Both the position numbers and the translations under genes were made by a program. Positions 1-8,074 of a stretch of 64,000 nt of DNA are shown here, piece by piece (within the stretch, counting starts at the first letter, position 1; every line of letters starts with the position of its first letter). The notes under the pieces were generated by a model. That model was not told the DNA's origin, did not search any database, and was given only the letters and a program-made list of their open reading frames with translations. Source of the stretch: Bacillota bacterium (lineage in GTDB: Bacteria > Bacillota > Clostridia > Christensenellales > UBA1242); NCBI GenBank assembly GCA_009784375.1, contig WRBV01000004.1, positions 33,665 to 97,664 of the forward strand. The letters run 5' to 3'.

Positions 1-1027
1 GATTCTCGGTTGTCGTAAGCAACATAATTTCATTGCGCGAGAACTTTGTAAGATAAACATCATCAAAGTCTTTTAATATTGCCTTGATGTCATTCAGCTC
101 TACCTGAGCCTTGTTAAATAAACACAGTATTTCTGCCGTGTGTTTGTTTATATTTTGTTTAACCGCATAAGTTATCGAAAAGAAAGATTCATTGGGCTTT
201 TGGCATGAAACATGGGTAAATTGCTTGCCATGTTCTTTTGTATTATCAATCAAGAGTGGGACATCGTATTTTTTAAGAAGTGGCAGGCAATCTGGATATA
301 TAATCGAAGCACCTGAACTTGCAAGTTTATACAAAGTACTATAATCAAGCCGTGATATCCCCATTGTGTCGTCAACAATAGATGGGTCAGCAGTCTGTAC
401 ACCATGAGTATCGGTGAAATTTTCATATAAAAAGGCACCAAGTAAAGACGCAATCACAGCACCAGTATAATCACTTCCACCACGATCAAATGTCTTTATA
501 CCACCATTTACACTTGTTCCATAGAACCCACCCATTACTATACCAGTTGTTGCAAGAGTGCTTCGAAGCGTTTCCAAACGTTGTTTTGTGGCACGCTCGT
601 CAACCTTGCCTTTTGTGTTAATAACAATATATTTCGCAGCATCAATAAACTTGAAATCAAGAATACGGGCAAATATTAACGCCATAAAATACTCACCACG
701 ACTTATTATAAAATCTCGACTGCATCTATTGATTTCCAGCTCTTCACGAAAACGTGCAAGCTCTTGGCTTATATCTACATTTAAATCACGCCCAACGTTT
801 TCAAACCTTGTGATAACTTCGTTTACTGCGATACTTGAATCTGTGAAACAGATTTCGGCATGCCCTTCGATCAAAAGGTCGGTTATTTTTTTCTTAAAAC
901 ATTTATCTTTGCCTGGTGCCGACACCACAACAAAACGACGATTTTTATCCGATTCAACTATGTTCTTTGCATGTAATATTTTCTCGGCAGTCGCAAGTGA
1001 ACTGCCACCAAATTTAATAACTTTCAT
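1..1027 (-). CDS. lysC: Aspartate kinase (3' end outside window)
   Basis: Aspartokinase phosphorylates L-aspartate, the entry step to lysine, threonine, methionine and, through diaminopimelate, peptidoglycan. On the minus strand the frame opens with ATG at 1027 (MKVIKFGGSS, the family's N-terminal KFGGSS motif) and stays open to the window edge, about 342 residues of a usual ~400. Near residue 185 it reads FDRGGSDYTG followed by DTHGVQTADPS, both characteristic of the kinase domain; the visible tail (EIMLLTTEN) is in the C-terminal ACT regulatory part. No stop is seen, so the 3' end lies left of the window. It is preceded by a hairpin-rich leader of about 200 nt (see leader entry), which suggests attenuation. 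Identity is secure; which allosteric class it belongs to is not. Confidence 0.93.
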   Translation of the reverse strand, partial: MKVIKFGGSSLATAEKILHAKNIVESDKNRRFVVVSAPGKDKCFKKKITDLLIEGHAEICFTDSSIAVNEVITRFENVGRDLNVDISQELARFREELEINRCSRDFIISRGEYFMALIFARILDFKFIDAAKYIVINTKGKVDERATKQRLETLRSTLATTGIVMGGFYGTSVNGGIKTFDRGGSDYTGAVIASLLGAFLYENFTDTHGVQTADPSIVDDTMGISRLDYSTLYKLASSGASIIYPDCLPLLKKYDVPLLIDNTKEHGKQFTHVSCQKPNESFFSITYAVKQNINKHTAEILCLFNKAQVELNDIKAILKDFDDVYLTKFSRNEIMLLTTTEN

Positions 1028-1044
1028 AACTCAGTTTATAAAAA

Positions 1045-1217
1045 ATGCAACTAAAAGGTGCGTCGCCCTTCGTCGTTCTATGCATATATTTTGGACACTA
1101 AGGCAAGATTATTCCTGTCAAAATCGTAAGCAATGACCTGTGCGACAAAGGAGCACGCTTGAAATAGTATCATTTATGTCAAACGACGAAGTCGGATATT
1201 TTTCCTAGGTCATAAAG
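1045..1217 (-). promoter_or_regulatory. Structured leader of lysC ending in a terminator-like hairpin
   Basis: The 229 bp between lysC and the divergent gene at 1257 carry no ORF but several paired segments. On the minus strand, ATGCA (near 1080) and TGCAT followed by a run of T (near 1045) can close a terminator-like stem. The segment 1068-1077 is complementary over 10 bases to 1182-1191, which could act as an antiterminator pairing, and 1133-1139 is complementary to 1207-1213. Parts of this leader match the leader of the DEAD-box helicase gene (14713-14772). I do not recognise a lysine riboswitch or a T-box (no AGGGTGG-type sequence). Function is inferred. Confidence 0.45.
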
Positions 1218-1256
1218 TTTGTGATACAAAGCGTGTAAGAACACTATACTTATATT

Positions 1257-2138
1257 ATGAAAAAAGGTTTCAGAGGTTTTTACATCAAATGCAATGGCGA
1301 GAAAAATATCGCCTTTGTTTTTGGACAGAACGCAAACAAAAGTAATAAATCATCTTTTATTCAAGTAATAACTAAGGATGCATCATTTAATGAGAACTTT
1401 GAATTTGACGAGTTCACACATTCAAAAAAGCCATTTCGTGTATCCGTAGGTGAAACTTTTATAGATTCTAATTCACTTAATGTAGAAATTAACCGTCCTG
1501 GTCTCCAAGTCCACGGCAAGCTTGAATTCAGCGAGTTTGCAAAAATAAAATATGATGCAATGGGTCCATTGAAACTTCTTCCCCGTATGGAGTGTAAACA
1601 CTATGTTACAAGCATGTCACACACGGTGACAGGACAACTTGTAATCAATGGTGAGATTTATACATTTAACAATGACCCAGGCTATATCGAGGGCGACCGT
1701 GGCAAATCGTTTCCATTGCGATATTTTTGGACACAATGCAATTCATGGACTGAATCCAAAGATTTATCAATAATGGCGGCAGCCGCACGAATTCCGTATA
1801 TGGGCATACGATTTACTGGAACAATTTGCATTGTGCATTATGCGGGCAAAGAATATAGACTTGCAAGCTATCTTGGCGCACGTGTCAAGGAATTCACTAA
1901 TACCAATTTTGTCATTAAACAAGGTTCTAAGCTACTTGAAATCAAAGTCACGGACGACCAATCAAAACATTCGTTATTCGCACCAGACCTTGGTAACATG
2001 ACACGCATCATCAAAGAAAACATCCATGCCACAGTAAATTATAAATTCACGGTCGGTCGAGGCAAAAATCGTCAAATACTATTTGATATTACAAGTCCGA
2101 ACGCCGCATTTGAATTTTCAGAAAAACCAAATGAATAA
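1257..2138 (+). CDS. Tocopherol cyclase-like family protein
   Basis: 293-residue protein resembling the tocopherol cyclase/CrtC-like lipocalin-type family found in many Clostridia, where the substrate is unknown. The signature seen is GYIEGDRGKSFPLRYFWTQC near residues 140-160, equivalent to the family's EKDWG...W.Q motif, here with Arg in place of Trp. No signal peptide or membrane segment is visible, so it is probably cytoplasmic. There is no Shine-Dalgarno site: a TATACT box at 1245-1250 lies 6 nt before the ATG, implying a leaderless mRNA. It is divergent from lysC, and its stop lies 1 nt from the end of the convergent PHP gene. Actual tocopherol synthesis is not implied. Confidence 0.65.
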   Translation: MKKGFRGFYIKCNGEKNIAFVFGQNANKSNKSSFIQVITKDASFNENFEFDEFTHSKKPFRVSVGETFIDSNSLNVEINRPGLQVHGKLEFSEFAKIKYDAMGPLKLLPRMECKHYVTSMSHTVTGQLVINGEIYTFNNDPGYIEGDRGKSFPLRYFWTQCNSWTESKDLSIMAAAARIPYMGIRFTGTICIVHYAGKEYRLASYLGARVKEFTNTNFVIKQGSKLLEIKVTDDQSKHSLFAPDLGNMTRIIKENIHATVNYKFTVGRGKNRQILFDITSPNAAFEFSEKPNE

Positions 2139-2139
2139 A

Positions 2140-2886
2140 TCATGCCTTTGTTGCATTGTTCACCATCAAGTCTTTAATAAGTGCGGCACTTTTTACCCTT
2201 ATACTTAGTGCGTCATCAACTTCAACGCTAAACGTTCCTGCATGTATTTGATTTTTCATTTCACAAATCCTTGTGAAATCTTTTTCAAAGATGGTTTTTA
2301 TTGAGCCACATTGAATCGAGAAATGGCTGTCACTTCCACCTATAACATTCACTCCAAGTGTTTTAGCAAGTGCTTTTACATCAACTGTATTTTGGTCTTC
2401 CCCAAGTGTTGCCAAGTCTGCTGCATTTAATTCAACAGCATCAAAGACCTTTAATAAATCTTTATCAATTCCAGCAAAATCAATGCGACTTCTAAATGGA
2501 TGAGCAAAAACAACAAGAGTACTTTCATCCTTTGTTAAACAATCAACCAGATTCTTAAACAGTATACCTTTCGGACATTTTTTACTGTATTCAAGCACTA
2601 ATTCGGGACAAGTAATAACTATAACGTCTAAACCTTCGTCTGTAGTAATTTCAACGCCTGTGAATACTTTGAAACCATCTTTCTCAAAGCAATCATCAAT
2701 CCTGGTAAAATTTGCGGATAAGTATTCATAGCATTCTTCAAAGTTTACTGAATGGGAATGCTCGTTTAACACAAAAGAATTAAGCCCAGCCAACTTTGCT
2801 TCTTTTATTTTTTGCAAAAATTCTGGTACGCAAAATGGCATGCTGCTTTTAAGTTTTCCATGCACATGAAAATCAATTGTAATCAT
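2140..2886 (-). CDS. PHP-domain metal-dependent phosphoesterase
   Basis: 248-residue PHP-superfamily protein. The start chosen is ATG 2886, giving MITIDFHVHGKLKSS: the HxH metal motif (FHVHGK) must be at the N-terminus, and a longer reading would run into the tRNA gene. Further family features are LNEHSH near residue 40, GVEITTDEG near residue 75, VFAHPFR near 125 and GGSDSHF near 190, which supply the His/Asp metal ligands. A TATACT box (2892-2897) sits 5 nt before the ATG with no Shine-Dalgarno, so the mRNA is probably leaderless. PHP proteins of this size hydrolyse nucleotide or histidinol-type phosphates; the substrate cannot be told here. Confidence 0.8.
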   Translation of the reverse strand: MITIDFHVHGKLKSSMPFCVPEFLQKIKEAKLAGLNSFVLNEHSHSVNFEECYEYLSANFTRIDDCFEKDGFKVFTGVEITTDEGLDVIVITCPELVLEYSKKCPKGILFKNLVDCLTKDESTLVVFAHPFRSRIDFAGIDKDLLKVFDAVELNAADLATLGEDQNTVDVKALAKTLGVNVIGGSDSHFSIQCGSIKTIFEKDFTRICEMKNQIHAGTFSVEVDDALSIRVKSAALIKDLMVNNATKA

Positions 2887-2962
2887 GTGTAAGTATATCT
2901 CACGCGAATTAAAAATGCCTAATAATATGACAAGTCTGCCGCAATAAACTTTAATAAAAATG

Positions 2963-2991
2963 TTTACAAAGACAGAACGACATGTTATAAT
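2963..2991 (+). promoter_or_regulatory. Sigma-70 promoter of tRNA-Tyr
   Basis: TTTACA (2963-2968), 17-bp spacer, TATAAT (2986-2991), followed 9 nt later by the tRNA 5' end. Confidence 0.85.
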
Positions 2992-2999
2992 TAAATATT

Positions 3000-3085
3000 G
3001 GGTGGTTGCCAGAGCGGTCAATTGGAGCAGACTGTAAATCTGTCGTCGTGAGACTACGGTGGTTCGAATCCATCACCACCCACCA
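3000..3085 (+). tRNA. tRNA-Tyr (GTA), CCA encoded
   Basis: An 86-nt class II tRNA with a long variable arm. The acceptor stem pairs GGGTGGT (3000-3006) with ACCACCC (3075-3081), followed by discriminator A and encoded CCA (3083-3085). The anticodon GTA is at 3034-3036 in a CAGAC/GTCTG-type arm, and the TGGTTCGAATCC T-arm is present. It has its own promoter and an intrinsic terminator immediately downstream, so it is a single-gene unit. Confidence 0.95.
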
Positions 3086-3091
3086 ACGTAA

Positions 3092-3114
3092 ATCACCAAA
3101 CGGTGATTTTTTTT
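3092..3114 (+). terminator. Intrinsic terminator after tRNA-Tyr
   Basis: ATCACC (3092-3097), AAAC loop, GGTGAT (3102-3107), then a run of T to 3114. Confidence 0.85.
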
Positions 3115-3239
3115 ATTGGGTGTTGGGATATAAAGGAATAAATTAATTGTTTGTGTTACATTAATCATTTTTTTAAAAAAATCGAGTAATTAATCAACTT
3201 TTCTTTGGGTTTTGATATGCATTATTGGTATAATTGACT

Positions 3240-3566
3240 ATGGAAACGATTTTTCGAAAATCAAAAATAACACCCAAGAAAGTTGGACAATTTGTAACTA
3301 TTTATAAACGACCTAATGGTTACAATATGCCGTTTGATAGTAGTGATAATTTTGATTTTATTGTTATAGAAAGTGCCGATGAAAATCATCGTGGACAATT
3401 TAAATTTGACAAAGAAATTTTAATAAAGCAAGGCATAATTACTCACGGAGAAATTTTTGGAAAAATGGGATTGCGAGTATATCCACCATGGACAAAACCA
3501 ACAGCCAAACAAGCAATCAAAACACAACAATGGCAGTTACTTTATTTCTCTTCATTTAGATCATAA
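3240..3566 (+). CDS. MepB family protein, short N-terminus
   Basis: 108 residues matching the C-terminal two thirds of the MepB family (named from the Staphylococcus mepRAB locus; function poorly known). Seen: TPKKVGQFVTIYKRP at residues 10-24, RGQFKFDKEILIKQGII, GLRVYPPWTKP and QAIKTQQWQLLYF at the end. MepB proteins are usually about 140-160 residues, so roughly 40 N-terminal residues are absent. An ATG at 3240 lies 5 nt after TATAAT (3229-3234), so translation from a leaderless mRNA would begin exactly there; a TTG at 3234 overlaps the -10 box and is unlikely. It may be a shortened functional protein or a 5'-truncated remnant. Confidence 0.7.
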   Translation: METIFRKSKITPKKVGQFVTIYKRPNGYNMPFDSSDNFDFIVIESADENHRGQFKFDKEILIKQGIITHGEIFGKMGLRVYPPWTKPTAKQAIKTQQWQLLYFSSFRS

Positions 3567-3623
3567 AAAATCTATTTACTTGATGGTTTAATCTCTCTAT
3601 TTTTGAATTCAAAATGAGAGGTC

Positions 3624-3646
3624 TTGTATTTGTTATTGTAATACAA
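3624..3646. promoter_or_regulatory. Inverted repeat upstream of AraC-type regulator
   Basis: TTGTATT (3624-3630) and AATACAA (3640-3646) form a 7-bp inverted repeat with a 9-bp centre, 20 bp before the regulator's start codon. It overlaps a possible TTGTAT-N17-TATAGG promoter. Candidate autoregulatory operator. Confidence 0.4.
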
Positions 3647-3665
3647 TATAGGCAAGGAGGACAAA

Positions 3666-4547
3666 ATGGATTTGATAAAATCTCTAAACGACGCCGTTTC
3701 ATACATGGAAAAGAATATCACAGACGAACAAATTGACTATGAAAAATTAGGAAGAATTGCTTGTTGTTCGTCATATCAATTTCAACGTATGTTTTCTTAT
3801 CTTGCTGGGATTTCCATATCTGAGTATATCAGACGCAGGAAAATGTCACTTGCTGCGGTTGATTTACAAAGCGGAAGAGAGAAAGTCATTGATGTAGCTA
3901 TTAAGTATGGCTACTCATCACCGACTGCTTTCAATCGTGCTTTCCAAAATGTTCACGGCATCGCACCGTCTCGTATCAAAGATGACGATATAATATTGAA
4001 ATCTTATCCGCCAATTTGTTTTTCAATTCAAATAAGAGGAAAAGAAGAAATGGAATTCAAAATTGTAAAGCGAGAGAGTATCCGTGTTCTAGGTGTGTCA
4101 ACACAACTAGACAACGATATAACAAAAGCATATGAAGAGGGAGAGGCACTTTGGCTAAAGATATTTACGAAAAATAACGGAGAATTGTGCAATGAATTAA
4201 ATGAGGCATGTGATGCAGGTTTTGATGGATTTTTCGGAATTGAAACAGAACATAACAATGGTGGCGAATATACAATAGCCGTTGCAAGCACAAAGCCAGC
4301 AACAGGAAATCTCAAAGAACATATTATCCCTGCACACACATGGGCGGTATTTAAAGGAAAAAATTTCTTCGCTGATGAGTACTCAGATGCAGAATCTGCA
4401 ATCAAGGTTGAAGAGTGTATTTACACAAATTGGTTGCCTACATCTGGTTACGAACTTGCCGATAATCTGAATGTTCATTTTTTGTTTGCTACGAATAATC
4501 TGGAAAAAGCCCCATTTGAAATGTGGCTTCCCGTCAAAAAAAGATAA
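3666..4547 (+). CDS. AraC-family regulator with GyrI-like effector domain
   Basis: 293-residue transcription factor with the Rob/SoxS-like layout: an AraC helix-turn-helix pair at residues 1-110 (ISEYIRRRKMSLAA first unit, AIKYGYSSPTAFNRAFQ second unit, the classic GYxSxxxFxRxF signature) and a GyrI-like/small-molecule-binding domain from about residue 125 (EFKIVKRESIRVLGVST to the end). Proteins of this type usually sense drugs or hydrophobic compounds and activate efflux or detoxification genes. A strong GGAGG site sits 5 nt before the ATG. The nearest neighbour with a possible link is the MepB-like gene just upstream on the same strand. The effector is unknown. Confidence 0.88.
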   Translation: MDLIKSLNDAVSYMEKNITDEQIDYEKLGRIACCSSYQFQRMFSYLAGISISEYIRRRKMSLAAVDLQSGREKVIDVAIKYGYSSPTAFNRAFQNVHGIAPSRIKDDDIILKSYPPICFSIQIRGKEEMEFKIVKRESIRVLGVSTQLDNDITKAYEEGEALWLKIFTKNNGELCNELNEACDAGFDGFFGIETEHNNGGEYTIAVASTKPATGNLKEHIIPAHTWAVFKGKNFFADEYSDAESAIKVEECIYTNWLPTSGYELADNLNVHFLFATNNLEKAPFEMWLPVKKR

Positions 4548-4561
4548 GCCCTATTAAAAAA

Positions 4562-4586
4562 ACCGAGATTAATTTCTCGGTTTTTA
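4562..4586. terminator. Bidirectional terminator between convergent genes
   Basis: ACCGAGA / TCTCGGT stem with a TTAATT loop, T-run on the right and A-run on the left. It serves the AraC-type gene and the minus-strand surface protein gene. Confidence 0.85.
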
Positions 4587-4604
4587 ATTGCAATAATTTA
4601 TAGT

Positions 4605-7600
4605 TTACTTAACTGTCCTAGCAACTTTTCTACGGTTCTTGGCTATTGCCATTGCAAAGAATGCAACTGAAATCAATACAAGCAGTCCAGCACCACCGAT
4701 TAAAATCCATGGAAGCATGTCTGTGAGGAAGTTTGAATCATCCTGCTCTACGTTTTCCCAGACTGCTGTATGTGTTACTGTGACATCACCATTTGAAGCA
4801 GTATTCGTAACTGTATCCCAACGTACAAGGACTTGTTCAACACCATTAAAATTTCTTGTATCTTCAAGAGCTGGACGAGCTCCTGTGTAACCTGTCCAAG
4901 TTTCGGTAAATGTTGGAATGTGTGTTGACTCTTCAACAAGTTCCCATATTGCTGTGTTTGTTATTGTTACATCGCCGTTTGGTGCAGTCGCAGAAGTAAC
5001 ATTCCAACCCGCAAGTCTATATGTGTCCTCACCGTCAACGCGTGTCTGTCCAATAGTTGGGCGATTTCCACCGAAGTCTGCTGCGTTATATCCTGTGAAT
5101 ACTGTTGTGGTTGTTGGGGTGTGGACAGGATTTTCTTGCAAAAGAGATTTTGCTTGGTTTAATGCAATGTATGCCTCTAACAATTCTACCAATGTCATTG
5201 TATTGTTGTGAGTAATCGCGGCATGCGCAGCCTCGAACAATGCCCAGCTTGCTTCTGTGAAGTTGTTTTCGTCAAGGTTTGCTATGTCTGCCTCTATTGC
5301 CGATATTGATGCAAGTATTAATGTTGTACTTGGTGGTAACACCACAAGTTCCCATATCGCAGTAAATGTGTGCATACGGTCACCAGTCGTTGCGTCTGTA
5401 GTCGTCGTTACATCCCAACGAACAAATGTAAATGTATCGCTGCCTACTGTTCTGTCTTCTGTAATTGGTCCAGGAGCAGTTGGGTTGTGTGTGATTACGT
5501 GTGTTGTTTCTGTATATTGTGTACCATCTGCACGTTCTACTCGCACAGTCAATACTGGGTTTCTGTCCCATTCTGCTGTGTATGTTACTGTTGCTCCACT
5601 TTCAACTCGGCTCCAACCACCGAATGTGAAACCAGTACGCTCTGGGTCTTGTGGTGTCACAATATTTGCAAAGTCATATACAACTTGGCTTGTACCGATT
5701 TGTTGCGAATCATCTGCTATTCCGTTCATGAAAACAACTGTGAATTCTTGCGCCCAAATTGCGTTAAATACGAATACCCAACGTCCGTTACTGTCTTGTG
5801 TAGGTGCGGCAAGTTCCCAACCCATAAATTGCCATCCAGTTCTTTCTGGATCTGTTGGTGCAACCCTGTCTTCCTTGTCTTCAAGAACTTGAGTTGTGCC
5901 AATTTGTACATTTTCGCTTCTGTAAATTACATCAACCGTTATCGGTTGTGGAATGTCTACTGTTATTGTAAGTGCATCGGACTCGTCCCCATTGCTTGCA
6001 ACTGTTCTGATTGATATTGTGTGTGAACCAGGTGCAAGATCAGAAAAATCAAACAAGTTCCCAGTCTGCATTGGGCGGTCTATTCCGTTAACAGACACCA
6101 AGAATTCTGCTCCAATAATATTTGCCCATGTAATTGTTCCACCACTCAGGTTAAGACCGCTAAGTGTTGGTCTTGGAACATATAATTGCCATCTTGCAAA
6201 GATTTCAATTGTTGTACTGTTTTGTGCTTCAGTAATGAATGTATTTGGATTAACACGTGTTCCCCATATTCCACTTCCTGATCCGTCAGTTGTCCACCAT
6301 CCACCAAATACTAATGTTTGGTCGGTTGGTTCGACTGTTGGGTCACCTACTACACCTGCGAATACTACGTTTTGAACGCCAAAATTTTCTGTTGTGCCGT
6401 CGTAATTAACACGTATAACGGTTGCTTGGTTTTGATCCCATCTTGCATAGATTTGCGTGATTACATCAACCGTTTCTGTGTTGCCACGATTTGCAACTGT
6501 TGTTCCAGATGTTACCTCGGCACCACCAATACTTGGAGTTGTCCACCATCCAGCAAATCTGTGTCCACCTGGTGCGGTTGGAGTTCCAATAGCTGTTGTA
6601 AAACCGTTTTCGGCGATTGCGGTGGAATCACTTGGACTTGCCGCCAATCCGAAACCTGTTGGCCAGTTGTATGTCCTTGTTACCGCCCAATTATTTGTAG
6701 TATTTGCGACTATGTTAAAACCTTGTGCTATTTCAGAAAGTTCCAAGTGTACGACTCGTCCATTATCTGTATAGTAAATTTCGAATTTACCAAGTGCGTT
6801 TTCGGTTACTGTTGGAGCGTCCGTTGGTGTAAGAGTAAATTGATTTGCACCAGTCCCGATTACAATGTTTTGTACTGTGTTGTGTTGACCTGCGTCGAAG
6901 ATAATCGTTTCAACACCAGTTTCACGTTCGATTGTGATTCTGTTTTCTGATGATGTTGCTGTTCTTGATGATGTGTCTGTAAATCCTATGTTTATGTTTG
7001 CATATGTCAACAAGTGAGTAAGGCTGAGGTGTACCGCAGGCACAATGGCACGCGTCAAATTTACGTTATCGGCATCTGCTCTTTGAGCGGTACCTAGTGC
7101 TTCTGTTGTACGAGCATTTGTAACAGTCGAATGTCCAGCACGTAACCATGCCCATGTGCTAAATCCATTTTGCACGTGCGAACGTTCGTCTGATGTCAAA
7201 CGCCATAGATCTTGACCGCTTGTTCCCGCAATTTCAACTATCGAAGGAAGCCAAATTAAATCACCTAGTCCACCAGATTCAAATGATTGGTTAACCGATG
7301 TACCAGAACTTGGTTGATTACTTTGCCATGTTCCAGGCAAATTTCCAGGTGCTACGAAATGTTCACGCATTTGCAATGGGTCATCAAAAAGATCAAGAAC
7401 ATTATCGAATTCATCAACAAGATTTGCCCTGAGTTGAGAATTTTCATACCTAACGTCCAAATTCCAATCATCTATCACAGGGTGCATCACATTGTTTCTG
7501 AATGCTTCTACCATTCTGAATGTGAATACTGGATCTCCACCACCATCAGGGTGAGTAATATAAACAAGCCTCCAATTCGAATGAGTAAAGTTATCACGTG

Positions 7601-8009
7601 ATTGATCACTTAACACTCCGTTACTTATTCCTGTGGTTGCAAACGTACCGTGTGATTCAAACAATCGTATGTCTGGTAAAGTACCGTCATTTGCTGTTCT
7701 TATGTGATTTGCATCCGATACCTCGATACCCGAGACACCCGTGTGATCGGCATGAAGGTTTGGCAACCCACGCTCAGCATTTTCTGCCAAATATACCAAC
7801 TCTGCTATCAAGTCGGCATTGTATGATCCGTCAAGATTAAACAGCGGTGCCGTTTCTGTGATTATTGGTCCATCAAACGGTTGCGGCATAATTAAATCTG
7901 CCGAGACTCTTGCCCCACCTACTTGAAAGACACTTCCCAGGACAATCGCACAAGTCATTACGACCCCAATGACCATTGCAAGACCTAGCCTTTTTGATTT
8001 TTTCATCAT
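4605..8009 (-). CDS. Exported InlB-repeat protein with C-terminal membrane anchor
   Basis: 1134-residue cell-surface protein. Residues 1-40 form a signal peptide or anchor (KKSKRLG followed by a long hydrophobic stretch). Residues about 60-340 contain DLIWLPSIVEIAG, LWRLTSDERS, WAWLRAGHS and IVPAVHLSL, which recall the DUF6273-type WLRS/VRPALHL domain of clostridial surface proteins (inference). From about residue 430 there are several InlB/Listeria-Bacteroides-type beta repeats, recognisable by the xFxGW...ARW pattern (HRFAGWW, LVFGGWW, GFTFGGW). A helical FIVAR-like segment (ASISAIEADIANL...) follows near 890. The C-terminus has a 23-residue hydrophobic helix and a short basic tail; there is no LPXTG sorting motif. 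Likely adhesin or surface-layer role. Confidence 0.8.
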   Translation of the reverse strand: MMKKSKRLGLAMVIGVVMTCAIVLGSVFQVGGARVSADLIMPQPFDGPIITETAPLFNLDGSYNADLIAELVYLAENAERGLPNLHADHTGVSGIEVSDANHIRTANDGTLPDIRLFESHGTFATTGISNGVLSDQSRDNFTHSNWRLVYITHPDGGGDPVFTFRMVEAFRNNVMHPVIDDWNLDVRYENSQLRANLVDEFDNVLDLFDDPLQMREHFVAPGNLPGTWQSNQPSSGTSVNQSFESGGLGDLIWLPSIVEIAGTSGQDLWRLTSDERSHVQNGFSTWAWLRAGHSTVTNARTTEALGTAQRADADNVNLTRAIVPAVHLSLTHLLTYANINIGFTDTSSRTATSSENRITIERETGVETIIFDAGQHNTVQNIVIGTGANQFTLTPTDAPTVTENALGKFEIYYTDNGRVVHLELSEIAQGFNIVANTTNNWAVTRTYNWPTGFGLAASPSDSTAIAENGFTTAIGTPTAPGGHRFAGWWTTPSIGGAEVTSGTTVANRGNTETVDVITQIYARWDQNQATVIRVNYDGTTENFGVQNVVFAGVVGDPTVEPTDQTLVFGGWWTTDGSGSGIWGTRVNPNTFITEAQNSTTIEIFARWQLYVPRPTLSGLNLSGGTITWANIIGAEFLVSVNGIDRPMQTGNLFDFSDLAPGSHTISIRTVASNGDESDALTITVDIPQPITVDVIYRSENVQIGTTQVLEDKEDRVAPTDPERTGWQFMGWELAAPTQDSNGRWVFVFNAIWAQEFTVVFMNGIADDSQQIGTSQVVYDFANIVTPQDPERTGFTFGGWSRVESGATVTYTAEWDRNPVLTVRVERADGTQYTETTHVITHNPTAPGPITEDRTVGSDTFTFVRWDVTTTTDATTGDRMHTFTAIWELVVLPPSTTLILASISAIEADIANLDENNFTEASWALFEAAHAAITHNNTMTLVELLEAYIALNQAKSLLQENPVHTPTTTTVFTGYNAADFGGNRPTIGQTRVDGEDTYRLAGWNVTSATAPNGDVTITNTAIWELVEESTHIPTFTETWTGYTGARPALEDTRNFNGVEQVLVRWDTVTNTASNGDVTVTHTAVWENVEQDDSNFLTDMLPWILIGGAGLLVLISVAFFAMAIAKNRRKVARTVK

Positions 8010-8024
8010 TTGTTATAATCCCCC

Positions 8025-8030
8025 ATTATA
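8025..8030 (-). promoter_or_regulatory. -10 box of the InlB-repeat gene
   Basis: TATAAT on the minus strand, followed by GGGGGATT as ribosome site before the ATG at 8009; no convincing -35 box. The gene may be expressed separately from the TIM-barrel gene upstream. Confidence 0.45.
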
Positions 8031-8074
8031 TATTTTTAGTATGTACCATATTTCGCAAAAAATGTCTAATAATT

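Noticed and set aside
558..1136. 192-codon plus-strand frame
   Set aside because: It is antisense to aspartokinase, which has clear motifs on the minus strand.
1028..1256. Lysine riboswitch or T-box upstream of lysC
   Set aside because: Neither the lysine riboswitch core nor the AGGGTGG T-box sequence is visible; only an unidentified structured leader is claimed.
5257..6950. Several plus-strand frames of 140-214 codons
   Set aside because: They lie antisense to the InlB-repeat gene 4605-8009; Cys/Ser/Val-rich compositions reflect the complementary codon bias, with no start signals.
4605..8009. LPXTG cell-wall sorting signal in the surface proteins
   Set aside because: The C-terminus has a membrane helix and basic tail but no LPXTG-like motif; the other two InlB proteins lack any C-terminal anchor.
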